Notes under the pieces: model-generated | The model's database searches: none | What the model saw: the letters and a program-made list of their open reading frames with translations, nothing else | What the model was told of the DNA's origin: nothing | DNA from: Halomonas sp. MCCC 1A13316 | GTDB taxonomy: Bacteria > Pseudomonadota > Gammaproteobacteria > Pseudomonadales > Halomonadaceae | Direction: 5' to 3' | Assembly (NCBI RefSeq): GCF_014931605.1 | Contig: NZ_CP053382.1 | Coordinates: 3,534,001 to 3,598,000, forward strand | DNA: 64,000 bases | In this document: piece after piece, positions 41,419 to 50,305 of the stretch | Layout of the letters: every line of letters starts with the position of its first letter | How positions within the stretch are numbered: position 1 is the first letter of the stretch | Translations under genes and position numbers: made by a program

Positions 41419-43437
41419 TCAGGCCGGCCCGGCGCCGGCGATATCCGCGTCACGCCGGCTGGCCAGCCAGTTGCCGCCCATCGCGAGAATCATCACGACG
41501 ACCCCGGCTACCTCTACCAGCAGGTTGGGATAGAAGGCCGCCACGATCGCCGGCAACAATACCAAGCGTACCGGCCATGACATCCAGGTGAACAGGAACC
41601 CCTCCAGGGCCGCGGCGAAGGCTCCCAGAGCCAGGAAGCCAATGAGTGCCGTCCATACCAGAACAGGTATCGAGCCCCCCATGATGATTTCAGGGTTGTA
41701 GACCATGAACAAGGGAATCAGGTAGAGCCCCTTGGCGAACTTCCAAGCCTGAAACCCGGTGTCCATCGGCTTGGCCCCGGCAATCGCCGCACCGGCAAAG
41801 CCCGCCAGTGCAATGGGGGGTGTCACGTTGGAATCCTGCGAGTACCAGAACACCACGAGGTGAGCGATCAGCAGCGGCACACCGAACTCAGCCGTCAGTG
41901 CCGGCCCTACCAGCACGATCAGGACGATGTAGCTGGCGGTGACCGGCAGGCCCATGCCCAGTACCAGACTGGCCAGCAGCACCATGACCAGCGCCAGCAA
42001 CAGGTTGCCGCCCGAGAATGCCATCATCATGGAAGAGAACTTCAGTCCGAGTCCGGTAAGGCCCACCACGCCGACGATGATGCCGGCCACGGCGCAGGCC
42101 ATGGAGACGGCCACCGCATTCCGGGCACCCAGCTCGAGGCCGCCAGCCAGCTTGACCAGCCCCGCCTTCACGGCCTCCCGCAGCGTCTCGCCGGTCACTT
42201 TCTGACCGTCGCGCGGCGCGATGAACAGGAACCACACCGCAAAGCGCAACACCGCCACGGCCAGCATGGTGAGGATGGCGTAGTAGCCTACCCGCATCGG
42301 TGACATGTTCATCACCAGTAGCCACACCAATACCAGCAGTGGCAGCAGGAAGTGCCACCCTTCCTTCATAACGTCGCGCATTTGAGGAAGCTCGGAGCGC
42401 GCCATGCCCTGCATGCCCTGTTTGAGGGCGATGATATGCACGAAGAGATAGACGGTGGAAAAATACATGATCGCCGGCAGGATGCTGACCTTGACGATCT
42501 CGAGGTATGGCATGCGGGTATATTCGGCGATCAGGAAGGCCCCGGCGCCCATCAACGGCGGCATGATCTGTCCGCCGGTAGAGGCAGCGGCCTCGATGCC
42601 GCCCGCCTGGTGAGGTTTGTAGCCCAGGCGCTTCATCAATGGGATGGTGAAGGCACCCGTGGTCACCACGTTGGCGATGGCACTGCCGGAGATCGACCCC
42701 ATGCCAGCCGAGGCGATGACCGCTGCCTTGGCCGGCCCGCCGCGCTGGCGGCCGGTGGCGGCGTAGGCCATGTCGATGAAGAACTTGCCGGCACCGGTAA
42801 TTTCGAGGAAGGCGCCGAACAGCACGAAGATGAAGATATAAGTGGCGGCCACCCCCATGGGCAGGCCGAAGATACCTTCTTGTCCTAGATAGAGCTGGCC
42901 CACCAGACGATCCAGATTGTAGCCGCGATGCTCGAGGATGCCAGGCAAAAACTGGCCTAGCCATGGCAGCTCGCCCCTCGGGCCGGCGAAGGCATAAAGA
43001 ATGGCGACCATCCCGATCACGGTCATGCCCAGCCCCACTGCACGGCGTGCTGCCTCAAGCACGGTAACGGTGGCGATACAACCGACCACGATATCCGTCT
43101 GGCTCCAGAAGCCGGCACGGCCGATGATCTCGTCGAGGAAAAGCACCAGGTAACCGCCGGTGACCAGGGCTCCAGCGAAGAATACCGTATCGACCAGCCC
43201 GGCGATGGGACCGCGATCGTGCTTCGGCCCCAGCAGGGGAAACATCAGGAAAGCCAGCATCATGATCAGCATCAGGTGGATGCTGCGCTGGTAGAAAAGG
43301 CCCAGTGGCTGAATGCCGGCGGAGTAGAGCTGGAACAGCGACAGCCCCACCGCCACCAAGGTGATCAGCCACAATACCGGGCGGGAATGGTTCGCCTGGC
43401 TGCCGGGAATAATGGGGGAGGTTCCCGAATCGCTCAT
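41419..43437 (-). CDS. TAXI-type TRAP transporter, fused DctQM permease
   Basis: A 672-residue protein with about 18 hydrophobic segments. The N-terminal part corresponds to DctQ and the rest to DctM (SGSAIANVVTTGAFTIPLMKRLGYKPHQAGGIEAAASTGGQIMPPLMGAGAFLIAEY is the TAXI-fusion hallmark, read in parts). It works with the TAXI binding protein two genes upstream. Ligands of TAXI systems include glutamate and 2-oxoglutarate, but specificity here is not deducible. Confidence 0.92.
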   Translation of the reverse strand: MSDSGTSPIIPGSQANHSRPVLWLITLVAVGLSLFQLYSAGIQPLGLFYQRSIHLMLIMMLAFLMFPLLGPKHDRGPIAGLVDTVFFAGALVTGGYLVLFLDEIIGRAGFWSQTDIVVGCIATVTVLEAARRAVGLGMTVIGMVAILYAFAGPRGELPWLGQFLPGILEHRGYNLDRLVGQLYLGQEGIFGLPMGVAATYIFIFVLFGAFLEITGAGKFFIDMAYAATGRQRGGPAKAAVIASAGMGSISGSAIANVVTTGAFTIPLMKRLGYKPHQAGGIEAAASTGGQIMPPLMGAGAFLIAEYTRMPYLEIVKVSILPAIMYFSTVYLFVHIIALKQGMQGMARSELPQMRDVMKEGWHFLLPLLVLVWLLVMNMSPMRVGYYAILTMLAVAVLRFAVWFLFIAPRDGQKVTGETLREAVKAGLVKLAGGLELGARNAVAVSMACAVAGIIVGVVGLTGLGLKFSSMMMAFSGGNLLLALVMVLLASLVLGMGLPVTASYIVLIVLVGPALTAEFGVPLLIAHLVVFWYSQDSNVTPPIALAGFAGAAIAGAKPMDTGFQAWKFAKGLYLIPLFMVYNPEIIMGGSIPVLVWTALIGFLALGAFAAALEGFLFTWMSWPVRLVLLPAIVAAFYPNLLVEVAGVVVMILAMGGNWLASRRDADIAGAGPA

Positions 43438-43462
43438 CGTGTTTCTCTCACAGGGTGGTCGT

Positions 43463-43951
43463 TCACTGGTTGGGTGGCAGGGAAAGGCGGATCGTCACCC
43501 GTTGATTCTCGGCCAGGCTGCTGAGGCTGATCCGGGTATCGTCGATCACCAGACGATGATCGACACGCATCGATCCGACCCGCAGCCGGTAGGCATTGCC
43601 CGGTACCGGCTCATCGATCGCCTCGATCCAGTAGCCGCCCTCGCCGTCCGATACCTGGCGGCCGCGCCCGGGAATATGATCCAGCCCCGCAGCGAAGTCG
43701 GGCAAGTGGCTGCGTACCAGGACCATGCGCCCATCACGGTGACGATAGCAATCCAGCACCGGAAAGCCCTCGACAGAGTGGTTCCACTCCAGGCACCAGC
43801 CTTCACCTTCGGCCACCGGCAGACTCACCAGACGCTCACCATCAGTGCCTACGACCTCCAGCAAGGCCTCATCGGCAGCGGCCGCCTGGCTCATACAAAG
43901 TAACAGGGCGGGCAGCCAGGCCCGCCCCGTTAACAGGCGCAACACGATCAT
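43463..43951 (-). CDS. DUF1850 protein of the TAXI-TRAP operon
   Basis: A 162-residue exported protein with an N-terminal signal (to about AAAADEA). The core EGWCLEWNHSVEGFPVLDCYRHRDGRMVL has the W-x-H-S-V-E pattern of DUF1850, found between TAXI binding protein and fused permease genes in many bacteria. The start is 6 nt after the binding-protein stop. Its role is unknown; an accessory subunit is likely from gene order. Confidence 0.82.
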   Translation of the reverse strand: MIVLRLLTGRAWLPALLLCMSQAAAADEALLEVVGTDGERLVSLPVAEGEGWCLEWNHSVEGFPVLDCYRHRDGRMVLVRSHLPDFAAGLDHIPGRGRQVSDGEGGYWIEAIDEPVPGNAYRLRVGSMRVDHRLVIDDTRISLSSLAENQRVTIRLSLPPNQ

Positions 43952-43957
43952 GTCGCG

Positions 43958-44917
43958 TCAGGGACGCTGATGATCGGCGATCTCGGCACCCACTTCCTCG
44001 TAATAGCGCAGTGCGCCCGGGTGGAAGGGAACCGGGGTCGATTCCACGCTGAACTCCACCGTGGTGTCGTTGGCAGCCGGGTGGATGGCGATGAGCTCAT
44101 CGGTCTGCTCGAAGAGCACCTTGGTGATCTGGTAAGCGAGCTCCTCATCCATCTCGCTGCTCACAGCCAGCACGTTGGGGATGCCGATGCTCTGCACGGC
44201 CTCGTCCATGCCTTCGTACAGACCCGCCTTGAGCTTGTACGCGGCGAACACGGGCTCGGCCTCCTTGGCCTTGTCGATTTCCTCCTGGCTCAGGCCGATC
44301 AGGCGGATATCGCGGGTAGTGGCCAGGTTCATGATCGAGCTGGTGGGCGGACCCACGCTCCAGAAGCCGGCGTCGATGTCGCCGTCACGAATGGCGTCGG
44401 CCGTTTCGTTGAAGTTGAGACGACGTGGATCGAAGTCCTCGTAGGTAATGCCGTTGGCTTCGAGCAGCGCCCGAGCATTGAGTTCGGTACCGCTACCCGG
44501 CGCGCCCACGGAGACCGTCTTGCCCTCGAGGTCGGCTAGCGATTCGATGCCGGAGTCCGCCAGCGTGACGATCTGAACGGCATTGGGATAGATCGAGGCC
44601 AGCGCGCGGATGTTCTCCAGCTCGCGACCCTCGAAGTCACCGGTGCCGTTATGGGCCTGATAGACGGTGTCGGCCAGTGCCAGGGCGAGGTCGGAATCGC
44701 CACGCCAAACCAGGCCCATGTTCTCCACCGATGCTCCGGTCACCTCGGCCACGGCGTCATAGCCCTCAATGTGGTTGCCGATCAACTCGGCCAGACCGCC
44801 CCCATAAGGATAGTACGTACCGCCGGTACCCCCGGTGGCGATAGAAAGTTGCTGGGCGCTTGCCAGCGGGGCCACAGCCAGCAGCGAGGCGGCTGCTGCA
44901 TATTTGAGAGCTCGCAT
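43958..44917 (-). CDS. TAXI-family TRAP substrate-binding protein
   Basis: A 319-residue periplasmic protein. The signal peptide ends at LASAQQ; LSIATGGTGGTYYPYGGGLAELI is the TAXI family start, and VSVGAPGSGTELNARALLEANGI and DAGFWSVGPPTSSIMNLA line the ligand cleft. The ATG at 44917 has GGAGG upstream. It is first of a three-gene operon with DUF1850 and the fused permease. Confidence 0.92.
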   Translation of the reverse strand: MRALKYAAAASLLAVAPLASAQQLSIATGGTGGTYYPYGGGLAELIGNHIEGYDAVAEVTGASVENMGLVWRGDSDLALALADTVYQAHNGTGDFEGRELENIRALASIYPNAVQIVTLADSGIESLADLEGKTVSVGAPGSGTELNARALLEANGITYEDFDPRRLNFNETADAIRDGDIDAGFWSVGPPTSSIMNLATTRDIRLIGLSQEEIDKAKEAEPVFAAYKLKAGLYEGMDEAVQSIGIPNVLAVSSEMDEELAYQITKVLFEQTDELIAIHPAANDTTVEFSVESTPVPFHPGALRYYEEVGAEIADHQRP

Positions 44918-45075
44918 GGAATCCTCCGTCCTGAAACCGGATCGTTTATGGTTGTCCTGGAACGCGCCGGGCAAAGCCGGCCGTTTCCAGACAAAAACTA
45001 GCACGCCCCTGCGCCGGGGGGCTAATCCATAGTTTCTACGTTATTGTAAATTTTCGGCAATCCCACCATGGTCGG

Positions 45076-45480
45076 TCAGCCGGGCAAGCCGTCAGGCCTT
45101 GCGCTGGTCAGCATACCCCCGAAGCTCAGCGCATAGAGCCAGAACGTCAGCCACCAAAGCAGACCTGGCACCAGGACACCCGCCGTCAGGTAGTGTTGCG
45201 GCCAGAACAGTGGCACGACACTGCGCAGCACGACGCCCGCCGCCAGACAGGCCAAGGCCAGCCAGATCGTCCTTGGCAGCACCAAGGAGCGGCCGGTATG
45301 GCGTAGCCCGGCAATGCAGAACACTGCCAGTACGGCACCGGCCATCGCGCCGAGGAACAGCACATGGCGTCCGGCATAGGCCGGCAAGGTCTGCGTCAGT
45401 GCAGAAACCCCCACCAAGGCCAGGCCCAACGTCAGCCACACCTAGGCCGAGGTCAGCAGCAACAGGTAGAGCCGTCCCAT
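45076..45480 (-). pseudogene. nnrS: Remnant of nnrS (heme-copper membrane protein), truncated and interrupted
   Basis: The 3' part of an NnrS-like gene. Residues after 45441 read HVLFLGAMAGAVLAVF, AGLRHTGRSL and LAAGVVLRSV, matching the last four helices of NnrS, which carry conserved His. The reading frame has an in-frame TAG at 45442-45444, 12 codons after an ATG at 45480; upstream, homology stops and the 5' two-thirds of the roughly 400-residue gene are absent. NnrS belongs to nitric-oxide tolerance during denitrification, and no denitrification genes are present here. The best reading is a decayed gene, though a separate 121-residue C-terminal ORF remains open. Confidence 0.7.
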
Positions 45481-45562
45481 ACCTGACCGACCAGCCCGTC
45501 GGCGGTGAGCTGCTGGCCCCCGGGCGTGGTGCGATAGCCACGCTGCGTGGACGATTCTAGCA

Positions 45563-46759
45563 TCACCCCTCAACCATCTCCTTCACCTGGCCTATAATGT
45601 GCGCGCCGATAGGGATGGCGGAGGTGGCCGCCGGCGACGGGGCGTTGCCGACGTTAACGGTGCGGCGGGTATTGACGAAAAGGAAGTCGTCCACCAGCTT
45701 GCCGTCGCGAGACACCGCCTGGGCCCGCACCCCGGCCGGGTAGGGGCCCAGGTCCTCAGGCGTCAGACTGGGGCAGTACTTTCGCACCAGCTCGAGATAG
45801 CCCCGCTTGTGCAGCGAATTCTTCATCTCCGTGAGCCCCGGGCGCAAGTTGCGACCCAGGACCTTGAGAATCCCGGGGTCGGTGAACATTTTCGCCATGT
45901 CGGCTAGCGACACGTCGCGCCGGCGATAGCCCTCACGCTTGAAGGCCAACACCGCATTGGGGCCCACGGTGACCGAGCCGTCGATCATCCGCGTCAGGTG
46001 CACGCCCAGGAAGGGCATGGAGGGATCCGGGATGGGATAGATCAGGTGGTTGACGATGTCGTTGTGCTTTTCCGGTAACCGGTAGTACTCGCCTCGGAAG
46101 GGGCAAATGGTGAAGCCGGGGTCCTGGCCCAGCATGCGCACCACCCGGTCGGCCATCAACCCCGAGCAGGTCACCAGGTAGCGTCCGGTGAATTCGCCGG
46201 CCCCGGTGGTCACCACCACTTCCTGGCGCCGCTCCTCCAGTGCGGTGACCTCTGCCCCGTAGCGGACCTCGCCGCCCATCCGCTCGAACTCTGAGGCCAT
46301 TGCCCGGGTCACCGCGGCGTAGTCCACGATCCCGCTGGAGGGCACGAAGATGCCGCCAATGCCGGTGATATTGGGCTCGCGTTCGGCTAGCGCCTCGGGG
46401 CCCAGCCACTCGCGCTCCAGGCCGTTGGCCTCGGTGCGCTCCCACAGCGCCTGCATGCGCTGCATCTCCAGTTCGTTGGTGGCCACCAGCAGCTTGCCGC
46501 AGCTGTCGTAGGGTATGTCGTGGGCCTCGCAGAAGTCCTTGGTGGCCCGGTTGCCCGCCAGGCAGAAGCGCGCCTTGAGGCTGCCCGGGGTGTAGTAGAC
46601 CCCTGCGTGGATCACCCCACTGTTGTGGCCGGTCTGGTGGCGGGCCGCCTCGCGCTCCTTTTCCACCACCAGCATGCGGCAGTCGGGATAGGCCTGCTTG
46701 AGCTGCATGGCGGTGGACATTCCCAGGATGCCGCCGCCGATGATGATGAAATCGTACAT
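45563..46759 (-). CDS. lhgO: L-2-hydroxyglutarate dehydrogenase/oxidase
   Basis: A 398-residue FAD enzyme. FIIIGGGILGMSTAMQLKQAYP binds FAD; RHQTGHNSGVIHAGVYYTPGSLKA is the LhgO signature; VGNAPSPAATSAIPIG is the C-terminal FAD loop. It oxidises L-2-hydroxyglutarate to 2-oxoglutarate, feeding electrons to the quinone pool. It follows glaH by 85 nt on the same strand, so the pair converts glutarate to 2-oxoglutarate. The ATG at 46759 has AAGGAG upstream. Confidence 0.93.
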   Translation of the reverse strand: MYDFIIIGGGILGMSTAMQLKQAYPDCRMLVVEKEREAARHQTGHNSGVIHAGVYYTPGSLKARFCLAGNRATKDFCEAHDIPYDSCGKLLVATNELEMQRMQALWERTEANGLEREWLGPEALAEREPNITGIGGIFVPSSGIVDYAAVTRAMASEFERMGGEVRYGAEVTALEERRQEVVVTTGAGEFTGRYLVTCSGLMADRVVRMLGQDPGFTICPFRGEYYRLPEKHNDIVNHLIYPIPDPSMPFLGVHLTRMIDGSVTVGPNAVLAFKREGYRRRDVSLADMAKMFTDPGILKVLGRNLRPGLTEMKNSLHKRGYLELVRKYCPSLTPEDLGPYPAGVRAQAVSRDGKLVDDFLFVNTRRTVNVGNAPSPAATSAIPIGAHIIGQVKEMVEG

Positions 46760-46844
46760 GCCGTCCTGCTCCTTTAATGAGACGGCCACGCCGTCGTCAC
46801 GGCGTGGCCTCGTCAGGGTAACCCCGCTGTCTGGATACTTCGCC

Positions 46845-47825
46845 TCAGACTTGGCGCGGGTTGCGCAGGGTCTTGGCATGAGTGAAGTAACCGCGCTGGC
46901 GCATCAGCTCGCGGCGCAGGTCCGGGTGGGGCTTGAAGCGATCGCGCCCGTGCAGCCAGAAGTGGTTGTTGATCAGCAGGAAGCTGCCCACCGGGTTGGG
47001 CACCGAGAGGATTGCAGGGCTGTTCTCGAGCGACTCGGAGAGGTCGGTAAGCCAGTTGCCCTCCTCGAAGTTCTTGGGCTGCACGAACTGGTCGATGTAG
47101 GACATGATCGGCAGGCCGCTGGCGTCCACGTCGAAGACCGCATGGTAGATGTCCTTGGCGACGTTCTTGCTGGGCGGCGCGGTCCAGCGCATCTTCCGGC
47201 GCGCCAGCGGATGACGATAAAAGCGCTCCAGGCCCTCCCAGTCGTCCAGGTGCAGCAGCAAGGAGTTGCCACCCTCCATGTTCTGCTCGTCGATCTTCAT
47301 CATCAGCACATAATCGGTGTCCTGCTCGACGAAGGTGCCGTCGTTGTGCAGTTCCATCACCCGGTGGGGCTGACGCAGGTAGCTGTCCGAATTATCGACG
47401 TTCTTGACCACGAAACGCGCATAGTACTGGCCGCTCATGGCGTCGTAGTTAGAACGCCCCATCAGGTTCGCCACGGCGGTGGCGAACTTGACCATCTCGT
47501 CGGCCTGCTCGACGGAATCGAGCCCTTCAGGTACCACCTGTAAGCCCCCGGTGGCGCGATCCACCAGGGTATTGACCAGCACCGGCTGCAGAGTGTTGTC
47601 GCACAGATCGTCGAGCATCCTCGCCACGCGGAAGCGCAGCATGGACTTGTACTCCAGAGCCTGCACCGGCCACTCGGCGACGGCCTCGAGGAAGGCCTCG
47701 ACCACCTCGCGGCTGAAAGTCAGTTGCAGCAGGCGCGGCGACTGGGCGGATGGCGCCAGCGTGAAGCCACGGATATCGGCGGGCAGCGGCATGGCGGTGT
47801 CGGGAAGCTGGGTCAGAACGGTCAT
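46845..47825 (-). CDS. glaH: Glutarate 2-hydroxylase (Fe(II)/2-oxoglutarate dioxygenase)
   Basis: A 326-residue CsiD/GlaH enzyme. The iron triad is in place: H160 and D162 (ELHNDGTF) and H292 (FWLHGRDRF), the numbering seen in CsiD. It hydroxylates glutarate to L-2-hydroxyglutarate with succinate and CO2 as co-products. Glutarate arises from lysine through cadaverine or 5-aminovalerate; gabD/gabT homologs are not in the window. The ATG at 47825 is chosen; the longer frame adds an unrelated sequence. Upstream are a promoter and an AT-rich control region (47845-47887). Confidence 0.94.
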   Translation of the reverse strand: MTVLTQLPDTAMPLPADIRGFTLAPSAQSPRLLQLTFSREVVEAFLEAVAEWPVQALEYKSMLRFRVARMLDDLCDNTLQPVLVNTLVDRATGGLQVVPEGLDSVEQADEMVKFATAVANLMGRSNYDAMSGQYYARFVVKNVDNSDSYLRQPHRVMELHNDGTFVEQDTDYVLMMKIDEQNMEGGNSLLLHLDDWEGLERFYRHPLARRKMRWTAPPSKNVAKDIYHAVFDVDASGLPIMSYIDQFVQPKNFEEGNWLTDLSESLENSPAILSVPNPVGSFLLINNHFWLHGRDRFKPHPDLRRELMRQRGYFTHAKTLRNPRQV

Positions 47826-47844
47826 GTCGGGGCTCCATAATATT

Positions 47845-47887
47845 ATTGACACAATTTAAAAATATCTACATTTTTTGATTTTGTCAA
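47845..47887 (-). promoter_or_regulatory. glaH promoter and AT-rich control region
   Basis: On the minus strand TTGACA (47882-47887), 17 nt, then TATTTT (47859-47864). An 11-bp palindrome ATTGACACAAT (47845-47855) and the element ATGTAGATATTTTT (47858-47871, minus strand) lie in it. This AT-rich stretch stands out in a GC-rich window. Regulators of csiD in other bacteria (CsiR, GntR family) are known to act here; whether these are its sites is inference. Confidence 0.55.
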
Positions 47888-47891
47888 AAAT

Positions 47892-47916
47892 AAAGGACAG
47901 CCGTTGGCTATCCTTT
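47892..47916 (-). terminator. Terminator of the first APC permease
   Basis: On the minus strand: AAAGGA-t-AGCC / GGCT-g-TCCTTT with loop AAC, followed by ATTTTT. It ends the upstream permease transcript just before the glaH promoter. A second small hairpin (ggccgct/agcggcc) lies at 47932-47949. Confidence 0.7.
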
Positions 47917-47964
47917 ACATAAAACTGCCAGGGCCGCTTGCGAGCGGCCGGCGGCAGGAAGACT

Positions 47965-49404
47965 TCAGCGGCCGGGGTAGGGGTCCGCGCCGGCCAGCTC
48001 GCGCTTCATCATGGAGTCGCTGTAGGCGACGCCATAGCGGTTACGCGACCAGGCGTAGAGAGCCAGGCCGATCAACATCCAGCCGGCGAACATGAACCAC
48101 TCGATGGTGGAAAGCGCGGACGGGCTGCCCGGCAGGTACATGCCGATCAGCATCAGCGACAGGATCACCGACAGGGCACCCACCGTCTTGCCACGGCGGA
48201 CCCGGAAGGGGCGCGCCATCTCCGGCTCACGCCGCCGCAGCACAACGAAGGAGAGCGCCACGAAGAGGTAAGCGATGACGATGCCCAGGCCACCGGCCAC
48301 GACAAGCCAGACCAGCGCCTGGCGGCCGAAGAAGGGGGCGATGGAAGAGAGCACCCCCATCAACAGGATGGCGTTGGTCGGGGTGCGGTGCTTCGGGTGT
48401 AGCTTGGCCAGGAAGGCCGGCAGCATGCCCGAGTGCGCCAGGGCGTAGATGGCCCGCGAGCCGCCGATGTAGAAGGCGTTCCAGCTGGTGATGATGCCTG
48501 CGATACCGGCCAGGATCATCAGGTTGCCCGCCCAAGGCGCCTGGAAGGTCGCCTGCATGGCATCCGGCACCGCCAGAGAGCTCGCGCCCAGCGCCACGGG
48601 ATCGAGCATCAAAGCGGTACCGAGAATAATGAAGGAGTACCAGAACACGGCCAGGATCACCGAGATCATCAGCAAGCGACCGATCTCACGGAACGGCAGG
48701 TTGATCTCCTCGGCAGCCTGCGGGATCACGTCGAAGCCGACGAACATGAAAGGCACCATGATGATGACCATCATGATGCCGCCCATCACGCCTTCCTCAA
48801 CACTGAACAGTGGCTGCATGGTCTCGGTGTTGCCCTGAAACAGGGCTCCGGTGATGAACAGTATGCCGACCGCCAGGATCAGCAGAGTCACCACCTTCTG
48901 GACGAGGGCGGCGGTGCGCACGCCGATGTAATTGATCCACATCATCAGCACCGAACCGGCCACGCCGACGGCGACCCAAGTGGCCTTTACATCCCAGCCA
49001 GCTATGTTCCACATCTGGCCCACGGCATAGTTTGGAAACAGATGCTCCACCACGGTGGGCAGCGCCACGGCCTCGAAGGCAACGACGCTGACGTAGCCCA
49101 AGGTGATGGCCCAAGTGCAGAGAAAGGAAGCGAAGTGCCCCATGGCGCGGTAACTGTAGACATGCTCGCCACCCACCTGGGGCATCGCCGAGGCCAGCTC
49201 GGCATAGGTCAAGCCCACCAGTACGATGACCAACCCACCGACCAGGAAGGCGGTAATCGCCCCCAGGCTGCCGGCCGACTGGATCCAGCTACCGGTCAAT
49301 ACGATCCAGCCCCAACCGATCATGGCGCCAAAGGCCAGGGCCAGGACATCCTTACGGGCCAGGACTCGCGTCAGGTGCGTCTCCGTCGACGTCTCATTGT
49401 TCAT
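47965..49404 (-). CDS. APC-family amino acid/amine permease, copy 1
   Basis: A 479-residue membrane protein with about 12 helices. FGAMIGWGWIVLTGSW is the helix-1 motif of the amino acid-polyamine-organocation superfamily; FVGFDVIPQAAEEI is the helix-6 region. It lies upstream of glaH-lhgO on the same strand but is separated by a terminator, so it is a neighbour, not part of that transcript. A plausible cargo is a lysine-pathway precursor such as lysine, cadaverine or 5-aminovalerate, but this is guesswork from position. A near-identical paralog is at 57562-59004. GAGG precedes the ATG. Confidence 0.88.
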   Translation of the reverse strand: MNNETSTETHLTRVLARKDVLALAFGAMIGWGWIVLTGSWIQSAGSLGAITAFLVGGLVIVLVGLTYAELASAMPQVGGEHVYSYRAMGHFASFLCTWAITLGYVSVVAFEAVALPTVVEHLFPNYAVGQMWNIAGWDVKATWVAVGVAGSVLMMWINYIGVRTAALVQKVVTLLILAVGILFITGALFQGNTETMQPLFSVEEGVMGGIMMVIIMVPFMFVGFDVIPQAAEEINLPFREIGRLLMISVILAVFWYSFIILGTALMLDPVALGASSLAVPDAMQATFQAPWAGNLMILAGIAGIITSWNAFYIGGSRAIYALAHSGMLPAFLAKLHPKHRTPTNAILLMGVLSSIAPFFGRQALVWLVVAGGLGIVIAYLFVALSFVVLRRREPEMARPFRVRRGKTVGALSVILSLMLIGMYLPGSPSALSTIEWFMFAGWMLIGLALYAWSRNRYGVAYSDSMMKRELAGADPYPGR

Positions 49405-49767
49405 GATTGCCTCTTCGTCTGAGCGTGTTGTGAATTTGTATGTAGATTTTTTGCAACGATATAGACAAAATAATCAACATCACGCCATAACACAATACAA
49501 CATTGAGTATTCCGAACAGGACTTTCTCCCTCCCAAGCCCTAAATAAGTTTATTTTAAATAAGCACATACGTGAAAAAAAGCCCTGACAACGCTGGCTTG
49601 ACCATTGGCAAGCGACGCTCCTGATGCTCGATATTTTGCACAACTATGATAACCGTTTGCTCTCTGACAGGGAGCCAGCATCAGCCAAAAGAATCACCGA
49701 AACGACACTGGCAAATTTGCTGCAATGGCCCCATAGTGTGTATGTCGCAATCGCCCACTGGAGCATC
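49405..49767. other. AT-rich divergent intergenic region, 363 bp
   Basis: Between the permease copy 1 (minus) and the small HTH gene (plus). It contains ATGTAGATTTTTT at 49440-49452 and AAAATAATCAAC at 49467-49478, discussed as shared elements. An open frame runs through the right half from 49624 into the HTH gene, but its first 48 codons look like non-coding sequence. No RNA gene is recognised. Confidence 0.5.
49467..49478 (-). promoter_or_regulatory. Element shared by both APC permease genes
   Basis: AAAATAATCAAC, 63 nt upstream of the permease start. The identical 12-mer occurs 54 nt upstream of the paralog (59058-59069). It lies in promoter distance and may be a common operator or -10-like region. 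Confidence 0.45.
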
Positions 49768-50049
49768 ATGAGTACGGCACGACATACCATCAGCGCGGAA
49801 TACCTCGACCCCCCGCGAAGATGCCCTGACCTCGATGTCAGGGACCTAGAAAAGCGCACACGGCTGATGCGCATCGTTACAAGGCTGATCGCCGTATCCG
49901 ATCTCGGATGCCGTGAGATCGCACGCAGAGCCGGGCTTCCGGCCCAAAAGATCAGCGATCTGCTGGCCGGCCGCCTCGAACACCTCTCTCTCGATGAGCT
50001 AAGGCTCGTCTACCACAGCATCGATCCCGACGGCGCGCTCAACTACTAG
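49768..50049 (+). CDS. Small helix-turn-helix protein (XRE-like)
   Basis: A 93-residue protein. The C-terminal half reads RLIAVSDLGCREIARRAGLPAQKISDLLAGRLEHLSLDELRL, a phage-repressor-type helix-turn-helix of the kind found in antitoxins and small regulators. I use the ATG at 49768 with GGAG 6 nt upstream; the frame is open from 49624 but the extra residues have no helix-turn-helix relation. No toxin partner is visible on either side, so it may be an orphan regulator. A strong terminator follows. Confidence 0.6.
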   Translation: MSTARHTISAEYLDPPRRCPDLDVRDLEKRTRLMRIVTRLIAVSDLGCREIARRAGLPAQKISDLLAGRLEHLSLDELRLVYHSIDPDGALNY

Positions 50050-50087
50050 CCGACGCTGGCGATGACATGCCGATACGGCCGAACACG

Positions 50088-50119
50088 AAACGCCTCGCCA
50101 CTTTGCGAGGCGTTTTTTT
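50088..50119 (+). terminator. Strong rho-independent terminator after HTH gene
   Basis: A perfect 11-bp stem (aaacgcctcgc / gcgaggcgttt) with a T7 run. It insulates the HTH gene from ttrB. Confidence 0.9.
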
Positions 50120-50165
50120 GTATCGTCCGGCTTAGAATTTTTACTTTCATAGCAATTGCTTACCT

Positions 50166-50185
50166 GAATATTAAGCGAATATTAA
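50166..50185. promoter_or_regulatory. Direct repeat upstream of ttrB
   Basis: GAATATTAA-GC-GAATATTAA, period 11 bp (one helical turn), 140-120 nt before the ttrB start. The arrangement suits a tandem-binding response regulator such as TtrR, but no ttrRS genes are in the window. Confidence 0.4.
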
Positions 50186-50203
50186 AAGCTTGCTAACTAA
50201 CTA

Positions 50204-50217
50204 TTGACGCAAGTCAA
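50204..50217. promoter_or_regulatory. FNR/ANR/DNR-type palindrome upstream of ttrBCA
   Basis: TTGAC-GCAA-GTCAA, a perfect dyad fitting TTGAY-N4-RTCAA, centred about 95 nt before the ttrB start. Tetrathionate respiration in Salmonella depends on FNR, so this fits. Confidence 0.7.
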
Positions 50218-50305
50218 GCGCCTAGACTTTGGTCGCGGGTAGCCTTCCGGTATTCACCCTTACCCAAGTGCGAAAACCCACCGCACCCAGCCACCGGAGG
50301 CGCCA

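Noticed and set aside
49624..49767. N-terminal extension of the HTH protein (to residue 48).
   Set aside because: The ATG at 49768 has a good ribosome site; the extension has no relation to the helix-turn-helix family and spans likely promoter sequence.
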